Part shown: positions 50,517 to 58,998 of the stretch, piece by piece | Numbering within the stretch: position 1 is the stretch's first letter | Layout: every line of letters starts with the position of its first letter | Origin: Colimorpha sp045222295 | GTDB lineage: Bacteria; Bacteroidota; Bacteroidia; Bacteroidales; P3 | Assembly: GCA_045222295.1 (NCBI GenBank) | Contig: JBGUXP010000019.1 | Location: forward strand, 53,110-117,109 | Reading direction: 5' to 3' | DNA: 64,000 nt | Notes under the pieces: model-generated | Seen by the model: the letters and a program-made list of their open reading frames with translations, nothing else | Told to the model about the DNA's origin: nothing | The model's database searches: none | Made by a program: the position numbers and the translations under genes

Positions 50517-52427
50517 TTAGAAATTGATGCTTAATGTGAAAGCGCCGTTGTGGCGGAACATCTCGGAGCCGTCGAGCATCGAGTTGCGCAGGCTGCGGTA
50601 GGATGTCCATTCCAACGAGAAGGTACGGAAATACTCTATGCCGATGGTCCAACTCCAGCCCGCATCCCAACGGTCGATGTCGCGTCCCACAACCTCGGTG
50701 TCGTTGCCAATATGGCCGAAGAAGGTGTATCGTCCCCAGCCACCGACGGCCACGTAGAAGCGGCAGTCGATTCTTGGCGAGGGTTTCCCGATGTCAAAGC
50801 TCAGACGCATGGGCAGCGTAAGACTGTGGGTGTTCAGGTGGCCAAAGTCGCCCTTAGTGTGCATCCACGCATATTGCAGGTCGGCATAGAGGTGGTAGCG
50901 TCCACCGAGGTGGAGGCGCGTGCCCAGTCCCAGCTGTTGGCTGAAGCCGCGGTGGCTCTTGTCGCTATCGCCTACCAGACGATTTCCACCGATGCCGCCA
51001 TAGCGGTAGAAGACCCATCGAGGCAGGGGCAGCATGGTGGCAGGTGTGGTGTCTTTTGCGGCATGTAGAGCCGCCAGTTCTGGACAGGTAGAGCTAGTTG
51101 GACTAGTAAAACTGGTATCGGTAGATACACCCAGCTTCACTCTGATGGTGCTGTCCAGGGGCAAGATGTTGTACTGTCCCCAGAAGTCTTCGTTGTAGAA
51201 ACTTTTTCCAAATGCCTCGGCATAGCCTTGGCTTTTATAATCCTGCACAGGATTTGTCCGAAGGAAGGAGGTGTCGCCTGGGCGTTGGTCGGTGAGCAAC
51301 ATCTCACGGCAGGAGACGATACGCTGTTCGGGGTCGGCTAGTTCGTAGCCATAGGCTTGGTGGCAGTAGTAGGTCTCATCATGAAAGTTAAGAGAGCGTG
51401 TCAGGGTGTATTTGCCGTTGCGTGGTTCGTAGTGTTCCTCATCGATGGCGCGATGGCAATAGACGGATGTCCATGGTTGAAATGACCAAGTTGCGGTGGG
51501 ATAGTCGGCGCGGCCGGTGTCGCTGTCGAAGAGCACGTCTGTCACGGCGAAGTTGTCTTGGCGGATGCGTAGCGTGTAGTGTGCTTTGAAATAGGGGCTG
51601 CGCGAACGTCCGTAACCTCGAATCAGCCAGTAGGCCACCCCCTCGTCGTCGGTGTATTCTCGTATGGGGGCGTATTTATGTTTTTTTACAAGACGTTCGG
51701 CAGTGGCATAGTAGGCTTGAGGTGTGAGCAGTGCATCGGAGAAGAGCCTGTTATCCTGATAGGCCATGTCGGCCATGGCCTTGGGCATGTCGCCGGCGGC
51801 GAGGCGCACGCTGAGACTGTCGAGGACAAGCAGACGGTGGCGCAGCACGGACTTGTAGTTGTTGTCCAGCTCGCGCTGGCGGTCGTCGAAGGAATAGTAG
51901 CGCTTGGTACTGTCGTGCAGGTAACCGTAGCGCAGAACATCCATTACGCTCTCGTCGAAGAGGTAGAGGTCGTCGTTCAGCAGACGGTAGTCGCGTACAA
52001 ACCAGGTGTCTATCGTGGTGTCGATGTGATAGTTCTCCGGGATGCGGCGTATGGCTTCAGCGATGATGGCCTGCGGGGTGACGTAGCCCGTCACCTGCAC
52101 CTCTTTCAGTTCCGTGGCATGAGGCTCCATCCGCACGTCGCCTTTCTTCTGTAGTTGTTCAATGCTGACGGAAAGCCGTTTATATCCCATGGCCGAGAAG
52201 AGAACCTTGTCGTCAGCTTTCCATTTCCCGTTTTCTACTTTCAGTTTGTATTCTCCCGCGTCGTTGCTTTGTGTGCCGATGTTGGTGCCTTGCAGTAGCA
52301 CGGCGACATAGGGGACGGCTTTGCGAGTGTGACTGTCGGTGATGCGGCCTTGCAGTGTGAGGTAGTCCTGCGCATGGAGACCGCTGACCAGAAAGAGCAG
52401 GACGAGTAGTGTGATAGCTTTGTTCAT
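50517..52427 (-). CDS. Outer-membrane protein with carboxypeptidase-regulatory-like domain
   Basis: The 636-residue protein has a signal peptide (KAITLLVLLFLVSGLHAQ), a CarboxypepD_reg-like domain (LQGRITDSHTRKAVPYVAVLLQGTNIGTQSNDAGEYKLKV, FSAMGYKRLSV), a middle region similar in style to DUF5686/PorT-like proteins (PQAIIAEAIRRIPENY, YYSFDDRQRELD) and C-terminal amphipathic barrel strands ending FTLSINF. It resembles the gene at 24.4 kb in plan but not closely in sequence. Function unknown; surface or outer-membrane maintenance is plausible. Confidence 0.75.
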   Translation of the reverse strand: MNKAITLLVLLFLVSGLHAQDYLTLQGRITDSHTRKAVPYVAVLLQGTNIGTQSNDAGEYKLKVENGKWKADDKVLFSAMGYKRLSVSIEQLQKKGDVRMEPHATELKEVQVTGYVTPQAIIAEAIRRIPENYHIDTTIDTWFVRDYRLLNDDLYLFDESVMDVLRYGYLHDSTKRYYSFDDRQRELDNNYKSVLRHRLLVLDSLSVRLAAGDMPKAMADMAYQDNRLFSDALLTPQAYYATAERLVKKHKYAPIREYTDDEGVAYWLIRGYGRSRSPYFKAHYTLRIRQDNFAVTDVLFDSDTGRADYPTATWSFQPWTSVYCHRAIDEEHYEPRNGKYTLTRSLNFHDETYYCHQAYGYELADPEQRIVSCREMLLTDQRPGDTSFLRTNPVQDYKSQGYAEAFGKSFYNEDFWGQYNILPLDSTIRVKLGVSTDTSFTSPTSSTCPELAALHAAKDTTPATMLPLPRWVFYRYGGIGGNRLVGDSDKSHRGFSQQLGLGTRLHLGGRYHLYADLQYAWMHTKGDFGHLNTHSLTLPMRLSFDIGKPSPRIDCRFYVAVGGWGRYTFFGHIGNDTEVVGRDIDRWDAGWSWTIGIEYFRTFSLEWTSYRSLRNSMLDGSEMFRHNGAFTLSINF

Positions 52428-52476
52428 ATAGTATAATTGCGTGAAGGGGGTGAAATATTACTCCTCGAGGATCATT

Positions 52477-52956
52477 TTAGAACCGCCGACTCTTGTGGCA
52501 ATAGTCTTCGTATTCCTTTCCAAAGTCGCGGCGGAGGCGTTTTTCTTCGCTCAGCACCTGCGTGAACATGATGGCGAAGAAGGCTACCCATACCACGCAG
52601 GCCTGCCAGGTCCACAGCCACACCGTCCATCCGGCGAGGTAGAGCAAGGTGCCGGTGAGCATGGGGTTGCGGTTGAGGCGGTAAGGGCCGTCGGTCATCA
52701 GATGCTGCGTGCGCGGCGCCACCTCGTGGCCGAAGGCATCCATGGGGTTGCCCTTGCCGCGTCTCTTCATATAGATGATGGTGTACACGCTCAGCGCCAG
52801 CCCTCCTAGCATCAGAATTCCGATGAGGATGGCCTTTGCCGCACCGACATGACCCAAGACAGGCCGCCCTGAGACCAACCACATGATGGCGGGTATGAGT
52901 GCCACAAAAAGCAATCCACCAAGCAGATAACCTGCAATTTCTCTAAATCGTTTCAT
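52477..52956 (-). CDS. Isoprenylcysteine carboxyl methyltransferase family protein
   Basis: The 159-residue membrane protein has four hydrophobic helices and the ICMT/PEMT-like C-terminus: DGPYRLNRNPMLTGTLLYLAGW and EEKRLRRDFGKEYEDYCHKSRRF, the SAM-binding RHP-like and EExxLxxxFGxxYxxY motifs. Bacterial members methylate lipids or unknown small molecules. Start ATG 52956 is preferred over the TTG one codon before. It lies 15 bp after a GNAT gene on the same strand. Confidence 0.85.
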   Translation of the reverse strand: MKRFREIAGYLLGGLLFVALIPAIMWLVSGRPVLGHVGAAKAILIGILMLGGLALSVYTIIYMKRRGKGNPMDAFGHEVAPRTQHLMTDGPYRLNRNPMLTGTLLYLAGWTVWLWTWQACVVWVAFFAIMFTQVLSEEKRLRRDFGKEYEDYCHKSRRF

Positions 52957-52971
52957 CAAGTTATTTATTTG

Positions 52972-53256
52972 TCATTGTATCGGGCAACTGAGGGGACTAG
53001 TGAGTTCGCAGCCGCGGTTTCTTGCCAGCCATAGTTGGGCATACGAGCAGGTGGCTTTCAGTTGGCCGCCCCTACGTTCTATCTCCTCCACCGCGCGGCG
53101 TACCAGCTCGCTGGCGATGCCCTGTCCACGCAGGCGGTCGTCGACATACGTATGGTTAATGACATAGACACCATCCCTCTGCGTGAATGTCACTTCGCCT
53201 ACTTCCTCGCCGTCTTTGACGACGTATATCCGGTTTCTCTCAATAATATATTCCAT
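52972..53256 (-). CDS. Short GNAT (YjdJ-type) N-acetyltransferase
   Basis: The 94-residue protein has the compact GNAT fold of the YjdJ/Gtn group: EYIIERNRIYVVKDGEEVGEVTF, INHTYVDDRLRGQGIASELV (acetyl-CoA loop RGQGIA), RRAVEEIERRGGQLKATCSYAQLWLARN. Acceptor substrate unknown. ATG 53256 is taken over an upstream GTG. Probably co-transcribed with the ICMT-like gene. Confidence 0.83.
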   Translation of the reverse strand: MEYIIERNRIYVVKDGEEVGEVTFTQRDGVYVINHTYVDDRLRGQGIASELVRRAVEEIERRGGQLKATCSYAQLWLARNRGCELTSPLSCPIQ

Positions 53257-53404
53257 ATCCACTTTGTTATATTTCTCAATCAGAACTATCAGAACAATCA
53301 GAATTTCATTTCTCTCTCCGGCAGATTTTAAAAGATTTTAAAAGAATTATGACTGCGTAGCTTTCTTTTACAATCTGATTGAGATTTATTTTCTTTTCGT
53401 TCTT

Positions 53405-53755
53405 TTAGTTCTGATTGAGTTCAGGTTGCTCGGGGACGATGGCGAAGTATTCCAGGGGCTCTTTTTCGCTGGCGTTGATGAGGCTGTGGGAGTGGCCGCG
53501 GGGACAGTAGTGGCAGTCGCCTTTGACCAGCCGTTCCTCGCCGTCATCATACAAACATTTAGCCACGCCCGAGGTGATGAGGATGACCTCGCTGTTGGTC
53601 TCGTGCTTGTGGTAGCCGATGGAGCAGCCCACGTCGAGGTGTCCCAGCATAATCTTGTTCAATCCGTCGAAGAAGTTGCGCGACCGCGTGTCGCCCTCGC
53701 CCCCCTTGAATTGAGGCATCACGGATTCTTCAATATTCTTAAAGTCGATTATCAT
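53405..53755 (-). CDS. Single-domain cupin protein
   Basis: The 116-residue protein is a small cupin: first motif GYHKHETNSEVILITSG (His, His, Glu metal ligands) and second motif CHYCPRGHSHSLIN (His ligand). Such proteins bind a metal and act as small isomerases or sensors; the role here is unknown. AT-rich gaps with ATCAGAAC-like short repeats flank it on both sides (53263-53404 and 53756-53840). Confidence 0.82.
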   Translation of the reverse strand: MIIDFKNIEESVMPQFKGGEGDTRSRNFFDGLNKIMLGHLDVGCSIGYHKHETNSEVILITSGVAKCLYDDGEERLVKGDCHYCPRGHSHSLINASEKEPLEYFAIVPEQPELNQN

Positions 53756-53840
53756 ATTTGTTATTCTATATTATCTCAATCAGATCATTTTTTAATCTCA
53801 ATCATAACAATCAGAACCATTAGAATTTCTTTTTGTTCTT

Positions 53841-54908
53841 TTAGTTCTTTTGAGCTAAAATATTATTTACCATTTCGCAGAGTTTGTCCTCCCTGATGAC
53901 CTTCGGGGCAGCCTTGCCGGCCAGCACGAGTATTTTTTTGCCATTGCGGTAGATATGCAGCTGCCGTGAGCGCACCACCGCCGTCAGCCCCGGGTCGTCC
54001 TGCAGCGCCAGCCACAGGCGGTGATACTCGCCCTCCTCCTCAAACAGCTTCCTCCGCAGGTGCGAGCACATGTTGGTGGTGTCAAAAGCCACATAAAACT
54101 CTGGCCGCTTCGGGGCGGCGAAGGTGCGCTCGATCATGGCCACATGCGACAGGTACTCGGGGTCGGTGAAGGCTATGGCGCCACTCCGACAATGGCGGCG
54201 GCAGGCCTGGCATTTGATGCAGATGCCGTCGAAAGTCGGCATCCCGTCATTCGCTCCGATGCTGCCCATCGGGCAGACCTCCCTACACTCGCCGCAGCGC
54301 GTGCATAGCTCGCTGTTGCATGAGGGCTTTGCCTTGAGGAATCCTGCGGGAACGTTGTCGGTCTTCAACGGGGTATAGTATTTCTCGGGATGCGCCTCGC
54401 CGGGAACGGCAAGGGGCGACAGTTGGGTGTTGTCGGCCGAGAGCCTCTCACTCACCTCGGCGGCGAAACGGTCGAGGGCCGCAAGGTCATCCTCGTCGGG
54501 ACGTCCTGCACCCAGGGTGTCGCTGAAAGCGTGTCGCGTCACCAAGGCGGCGGCTCCGACGGGTTTCATGCCGCCCTCCTCCATTAGCCCCACCAACTCG
54601 GCCAGCGCGTTGTCGTAGGCGCGGTTGCCGAAGGTGACGAGAGCCACCGCCCTGTTGCCGTCGGCATGGACGGCTCGCCGCACGTAGTCGAGCGTCTTGT
54701 TGGGTATACGTCCCGCATAGACAGGCGTCGCCCACACGACGACATCCCCTGCCTCCACCTGTGGCAGCGCCTCGCGCTCACGCGGCAGCGTGTAGGAGTG
54801 CTGTTCCACCCCGGCACCCAGCAGCTCGCCCAGCCGATCGCCCAGGTGCTGCGCCACTTGACGAGTGCTCCCTGTGGGACTGAAATAGTATATCTTTACT
54901 TTCCCCAT
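53841..54908 (-). CDS. EFR1-type flavodoxin-ferredoxin with extra C-terminal domain
   Basis: The 355-residue protein has a flavodoxin-like domain (KIYYFSPTGSTRQVAQHLG, VVVWATPVYAGRIPNKT, ALVTFGNRAYDNALAEL) and two 4Fe-4S clusters (CTRCGECREVCP; CIKCQACRRHC), as in EFR1 family ferrodoxins. Unlike those, it continues for some 85 residues with YHRLWLALQDDPGLTAVVRS and LHIYRNGKKILVLAGK, a pattern reminiscent of a small uncharacterised domain in Bacteroidales proteins. It may pass electrons in anaerobic metabolism. Start ATG 54908 overlaps the stop of an upstream gene remnant by one base. Confidence 0.82.
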   Translation of the reverse strand: MGKVKIYYFSPTGSTRQVAQHLGDRLGELLGAGVEQHSYTLPREREALPQVEAGDVVVWATPVYAGRIPNKTLDYVRRAVHADGNRAVALVTFGNRAYDNALAELVGLMEEGGMKPVGAAALVTRHAFSDTLGAGRPDEDDLAALDRFAAEVSERLSADNTQLSPLAVPGEAHPEKYYTPLKTDNVPAGFLKAKPSCNSELCTRCGECREVCPMGSIGANDGMPTFDGICIKCQACRRHCRSGAIAFTDPEYLSHVAMIERTFAAPKRPEFYVAFDTTNMCSHLRRKLFEEEGEYHRLWLALQDDPGLTAVVRSRQLHIYRNGKKILVLAGKAAPKVIREDKLCEMVNNILAQKN

Positions 54909-54973
54909 CAATTCTTCGTCGTTGATAGCCGAACCTCGCGATTATTATAAAAGCGTATGGATATCTTGCTCAT
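54908..54973 (-). pseudogene. Remnant of a BRO-N-type phage antirepressor-like gene
   Basis: A promoter-like TAACTTTG (minus strand, 54988-54995) is followed by an ATG and 21 codons beginning MSKISIRFYNNREVRL. This matches the usual first residues of Bacteroidales BRO-N/antirepressor-like proteins (RFYNxREVR), but the frame then diverges and stops. It looks like a 5' stub left by deletion, with the flavodoxin gene brought in directly behind. It is short, so chance resemblance cannot be excluded. Confidence 0.42.
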
Positions 54974-55003
54974 TTTTTATTCTTTTGCAAAGTTACACAG
55001 TTC

Positions 55004-55373
55004 TCAGTTGTTCTTTTCCACAAGTTGTGGAAGATTCTTGCTGTCCAAATCTTCCACAATTTGTGGAAGATTTTCAATGGTCTGACAGTAAATTAGATAA
55101 AACCTTTTGCAGTATCTGATGTTCGATTCTGAAAGGCCTTCCACATCGGGTATTTCCTCTTTTAAGTCTCTGCTGAGTGTTGCATAAAACTTCGAACCAT
55201 ATTTATTCTCCTCCTGTCGTTCAGCAATGTCTTTGCCCAAACTTAGGTTGAACAGAATTTGCTCTGTGTTCACTTTGACGGCGGCCTTGATTTGGCTTTG
55301 CCGATAGCGTGTGACAAGTTCTTTTACCCATTGGGAATAATCCTTGTCTATGATGGTTATATTTTTTATCCAT
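55004..55373 (-). pseudogene. Decayed DUF1016 (YhcG-type PDDEXK) gene: 5' frameshift, 3' truncation
   Basis: The frame encodes the DUF1016 N-terminal domain (IIDKDYSQWVKELVTRYRQSQ, IKAAVKVNTEQILFNLSLGK, DIAERQEENKYGSKFYATLS). The expected start ATG at 55373 is out of frame; removing one base from the A6 run at 55362-55367 would give MDKNITIIDKDYSQW, restoring it. The promoter TAACTTTG (55394-55401) fits that start and excludes an upstream ATG. The protein ends at about 125 residues rather than about 340 and lacks the nuclease domain. It is therefore a broken defence- or mobile-element-linked gene. Confidence 0.7.
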
Positions 55374-55504
55374 AAGGTTTTATATTTCTTTTGCAAAGTT
55401 ACGCAATTCATTTCACATATTACCTATTTAATCTTACATCTTCCATCTTACATCTTCCATCAATATAGTATCCAAAAACCGAAAATGTGCCACTTAATAT
55501 TCCC

Positions 55505-56869
55505 TTACTTTTGGTGTGGGGCAGGTGCCTGTTCCCTTGTCCCGAGGAAGCGTTTCAACAGGAAGGTGAGGAAATAAGGAAAAGTATAAAATTGTCCATT
55601 CCAACCGATGTTCTTGTAGCCAAGTTTCACTCCATATTTTACATCGGGGTACGAATCCCACTTAACGAGGTTGTTGAGCGAAGCCGTGGCTCCGTCTTTG
55701 GCCTTCACCTCCACCGGTACTAACGATTCGGCATCACGGACGAAGAAATCCATTTCCAGCGAGGGGTTCGTATGCTTGTAGAAATATAGTTGGTCGTATC
55801 CCGATTTGCGCAGCATCTCGCCGACCACATTCTCATAGATGGCACCTTTGTAGGTTCCAAAGTTCTTGTTTGCACGCAGATCCTCTTGCGCCTCCTCGTC
55901 AAGCGAAGCTATCAAAAGCCCCGTGTCGTGATAGTAAATCTTGTAGCTGTCAGTGTCATAATTGCCTTTCAGAGGCAGCTCCACATTGTTCAGACAATAG
56001 CAGACGTTGACGACACCTGCCTCTTTCAGCCATTCCACAGCTCCGATATACTCCCTGTTCCTGGCCCCTTTGGCAATCTTGGTGATTTGGTATTTCTTGT
56101 TTTCCTTGGCCAGGAATGTGGAGATATGACTGTAAACGGAAAGAACCTTCGCCTTGTCGGTCTCCTTTGCGTATTTTGTGATGTCCTCCTCGTAGTCCTT
56201 CAACAGCTGGCGCTGAAGTTTCAAAGTGCCGCCAAAATGGCCGTTGTCAATATACATCTTCACCACCTCCGGCATTCCACCAAGACTCATATAGTCGCGG
56301 AAAACATTGGTCATCGTGTCCAACTCCAGCTGCGTAAACGGCCGCAGAGTTATCATGTGTCGATAGAGGTCTTCTATCTGTTCCGGCGAATAACCCTTAG
56401 CCCACAGGAATTCCTCAAAGTCCATCGAGTGCATCTCGAAGTCCTCCTTATAGCCGACAGCATTGGATTCGATCTCCTCGTAATAGATGCCCATAAGTGA
56501 GCCGGAGCATATGACGTCATAGCGGCCGTCCTCGCAGAACGCTTTGAGTGAAGTGGCGCAGTCGGGACACTTCTGCAATTCATCAAAGAAGATCAGCGTC
56601 TTGTAGGGAATGAACTTCCATGAGGGCTCCAGCAACGAGATGTTCTTGATAATCGACTCCACCTCGTAGCCGTCGGCAAAGATGTCTCTGAATTTCTTCT
56701 GCAGCACAAAATTAATCTCGATGACCGACTCATAGTTAGCCTTGCCGAACGCTCGAATCGACTCCGTTTTACCAACCTGACGGGCTCCCTTCACAATCAG
56801 AGGCTTTCGTTTTGGCGTGTTTTTCCAGCTATCAAGAAACTTATCTATTTTTCTATCAAGTAGTTTCAT
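55505..56869 (-). CDS. AAA ATPase with DUF4143 domain
   Basis: The 454-residue protein has the Walker A motif KGARQVGKTES, Walker B TLIFFDELQKCP, sensor SGSLMG, followed by the DUF4143 nuclease-like region (YKGAIYENVVGEMLRKSG, MDFFVRDAESLVPVEVKAK with the D..E.K arrangement). This group is widespread and often in variable islands; its function is not settled, though DNA-related or defence roles are discussed. The promoter (56895-56902 on the minus strand) lies within four 32-bp-periodic repeats, suggesting tight control. Confidence 0.88.
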   Translation of the reverse strand: MKLLDRKIDKFLDSWKNTPKRKPLIVKGARQVGKTESIRAFGKANYESVIEINFVLQKKFRDIFADGYEVESIIKNISLLEPSWKFIPYKTLIFFDELQKCPDCATSLKAFCEDGRYDVICSGSLMGIYYEEIESNAVGYKEDFEMHSMDFEEFLWAKGYSPEQIEDLYRHMITLRPFTQLELDTMTNVFRDYMSLGGMPEVVKMYIDNGHFGGTLKLQRQLLKDYEEDITKYAKETDKAKVLSVYSHISTFLAKENKKYQITKIAKGARNREYIGAVEWLKEAGVVNVCYCLNNVELPLKGNYDTDSYKIYYHDTGLLIASLDEEAQEDLRANKNFGTYKGAIYENVVGEMLRKSGYDQLYFYKHTNPSLEMDFFVRDAESLVPVEVKAKDGATASLNNLVKWDSYPDVKYGVKLGYKNIGWNGQFYTFPYFLTFLLKRFLGTREQAPAPHQK

Positions 56870-56878
56870 TGTGTTTCG

Positions 56879-56984
56879 TCACATTTTTCGACTACAAAAA
56901 TACAAAAAAATCACATTTTTACAACTTTTATGTACAGAAAAATCACATTTTTACAAATTTCCCAAATGAGAAAATCACATTTTC
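56879..56984 (-). promoter_or_regulatory. Four operator-like repeats at exact 32-bp period around the ATPase promoter
   Basis: The core TCACATTTT recurs at 56879, 56911, 56943 and 56975, exactly 32 bp apart; two units extend to AAAAATCACATTTTTACAA (56906-56924 and 56938-56956). The minus-strand -7 box TATTTTTG (56895-56902) lies between units one and two. This is three helical turns per repeat, as for a cooperative repressor. Confidence 0.7.
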
Positions 56985-57054
56985 TTGCATTTTTCCACAT
57001 TTCTGCCGCTGCTCCGGTGTCATCGTGTCGGTCATCCTATAGAGATAGGAACAA

Positions 57055-57333
57055 TTATAACCGATCTCTTAAATCTTCAATTTCTTTCTCGAGTTTTTCT
57101 CTTTGATCAAAATGTTTATCCGTTACCAAACCATTCCAACCAGAAAAAGTGCTATGCTTAATGAAGTTATCCAGGTTCTCTAGGCGTTCTTCTTTTCTTC
57201 TTAGTTTACGACGAACATTTCTTCGGTCGCTCTTAATATAGTAACGGTACGTCAAAAAAGTAATCACTAGCGTAGCAAATCCAACAATTAATGCCAATGT
57301 TGCAACTCCCAATGTTAGAATATTAATATCCAT
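57055..57333 (-). CDS. Small membrane-anchored coiled-coil protein (92 residues)
   Basis: One N-terminal membrane helix (ILTLGVATLALIVGFATLVITFL) precedes a strongly basic then charged helical tail (RNVRRKLRRKEERLENLDNFI, EKLEKEIEDLRDRL) with coiled-coil heptads. No family is recognised. It lies 47 bp downstream of the zinc-ribbon nuclease gene in the island and may be part of the same transcript. Its AT-rich sequence matches the rest of the island. Confidence 0.62.
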   Translation of the reverse strand: MDINILTLGVATLALIVGFATLVITFLTYRYYIKSDRRNVRRKLRRKEERLENLDNFIKHSTFSGWNGLVTDKHFDQREKLEKEIEDLRDRL

Positions 57334-57380
57334 TGTTTTATTTCTTTATTTCAAAAGTTGTAGAAATGGAGCACACATCC

Positions 57381-58925
57381 TTATTCATCCCCAAAATTCA
57401 ATGTAAGCTGTTGCTCCCACAAATAACTATCTGAAACCAAACCTTTCTCTTTTATCGCCTTCAGTAGTGCTCTCATGCTTTCAAAAACAGGGTAGGGATA
57501 CTTTATATGTGCATTAGAGTAGTAGAGTATTCGAATACCATGTTCTTCGCATAATTTCTTCTTCGCAGCATCTCGTTCGATTGTGAGTTTGTAGAAATCT
57601 TCCCCACCAAATAATCGTGAAGGTGAGAAATGTTGTCCTCCTTGACATTCTATCGCCACTCCGTATTCCGGCAAAAAGAAATCCAAGAACATGCTACGAT
57701 TGTATCTTAACCAGTCAAATCCTTTTTCTTGTTCAAAAGCAATATTGTTGGCTAGCAAAAGATGCCGTATTTCTCCTTCCATGTTGCTTTCTGGGCAAGT
57801 GGGACATCCTGCACCAAAAAGGTGATTGTTTGGTGTTTGCCAAAACTCTCCATGCTCGGGACAAATAATACAGACTTTGGTAGCAGTATTTACATATTGA
57901 ACCTTGGAATAATCATACTTGTCTTCGTGAACAAGCTTTGCCTTTTCGATGAATTCCTCGTTAGTCAGGCGCTTGCTGCCTCCACAAATAGGACACCCAT
58001 ATCCGCGATAATGTACATTTGCTCTCTGCCAGAACTCCCCATGCTCAGGACAAACAATCTTTACAAAGTCCTGTAGATTGTTGAAATGCACGGAAGAATA
58101 ATCGTATTTCCCTTTATGTATCTTCGTGCATCGCTCAATGAAAATAGGAACAGTTATTCTTTGAACTCCACTACAGGCGGGACAATCATGTCCTTTTAGA
58201 TGAGTTGCAGGACTTGTCCAAAACTCCCCATGTTCACGACAGATAATGCACACTTTCTTTGTGAGTCCTTGATAATTCACTTTGGAATAATCATATCGAT
58301 TGCCATGAACTTCCTTTGCTTGCGCAATGAATTGTTCTGTCGTTAGTTTGGGAGTACCGAAGCACCCTGGACAACGATGGCCTCTGAGGTGATTGTTTGG
58401 AGACATCCAAAACTCCCCATGCTCAGGACAAATAATACAAACTTTTTCTTTATTACCGTTGTAAACAACTTTGGAATAGTCGTATCGGTCGCCGTAGATT
58501 TCCTTGGCTTTCCGTATAAACTCATCTGTGGTTGATTTAGGAGAACCAAAGCAGCTTGGGCAACCATTGCCGTACATGTGTCCAGAAGGAAGTTGTTGAA
58601 ATTCTCCGTGTATGGGGCAAATAATGGTTACAGGAACATCCAAACCTTGATAATCAACTTTTGAGTAATCATACCTACCTTTATGTTTGCGAGTGGATCT
58701 TTCAATAAAAATCTCTTTTGTAATCCTCTGATGCCCACTACACGCAGGACAAGCGTGGTTATTTAAAAAGTTATGAGGTGTTACCCAAAAGTCACCGTGC
58801 CCAGGACAAGTTATACAGACTTTTGTTTCTGTATTTACGTATGTTACTTTAGAATAATCATACTTATCACCATACAGACGCTTTGCTCTGTCAACAAAAA
58901 CCTCTAATGTTAGTTTCTTGGGCAT
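57381..58925 (-). CDS. Tandem zinc-ribbon (DUF723-like) protein with Vsr/PDDEXK-like nuclease end
   Basis: The 514-residue protein contains six near-identical modules of about 64 residues. Each has the plan F..KAK..HG.KYDYSKV.Y, KVCIICPEHGEFW, and CP.C.G, giving one four-cysteine zinc-ribbon-like site per module; some Cys are replaced (TCPGHG, ICREHG). The C-terminal 130 residues have SMFLDFFLPEYGVAIECQGG followed by QHF and RILYYS, the pattern of Vsr/DUF559-like endonucleases (D, E-x-Q). DUF723-type modules occur in phage homing nucleases. It lies in a restriction-modification island, beside the putAbiC gene. ATG 58925 is chosen. Confidence 0.83.
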   Translation of the reverse strand: MPKKLTLEVFVDRAKRLYGDKYDYSKVTYVNTETKVCITCPGHGDFWVTPHNFLNNHACPACSGHQRITKEIFIERSTRKHKGRYDYSKVDYQGLDVPVTIICPIHGEFQQLPSGHMYGNGCPSCFGSPKSTTDEFIRKAKEIYGDRYDYSKVVYNGNKEKVCIICPEHGEFWMSPNNHLRGHRCPGCFGTPKLTTEQFIAQAKEVHGNRYDYSKVNYQGLTKKVCIICREHGEFWTSPATHLKGHDCPACSGVQRITVPIFIERCTKIHKGKYDYSSVHFNNLQDFVKIVCPEHGEFWQRANVHYRGYGCPICGGSKRLTNEEFIEKAKLVHEDKYDYSKVQYVNTATKVCIICPEHGEFWQTPNNHLFGAGCPTCPESNMEGEIRHLLLANNIAFEQEKGFDWLRYNRSMFLDFFLPEYGVAIECQGGQHFSPSRLFGGEDFYKLTIERDAAKKKLCEEHGIRILYYSNAHIKYPYPVFESMRALLKAIKEKGLVSDSYLWEQQLTLNFGDE

Positions 58926-58998
58926 CCTTTCTGTATTTAGAACATGTACCAAACGCCTTTTCGAATTCCTCTTTCAGTTCTTCTATTTGAGATTTACA

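Noticed and set aside
55016..55071. Two CTTCCACAA-TTGTGGAAG palindromes as binding sites
   Set aside because: They fall inside the decayed DUF1016 frame and correspond to a repeated LPQ-VE motif common in such proteins, so they are likely coding.
56879..56984. CRISPR array
   Set aside because: The repeated core is only 10-19 bp, the intervening sequence is not spacer-like in length, and no cas gene is near; an operator array fits better.
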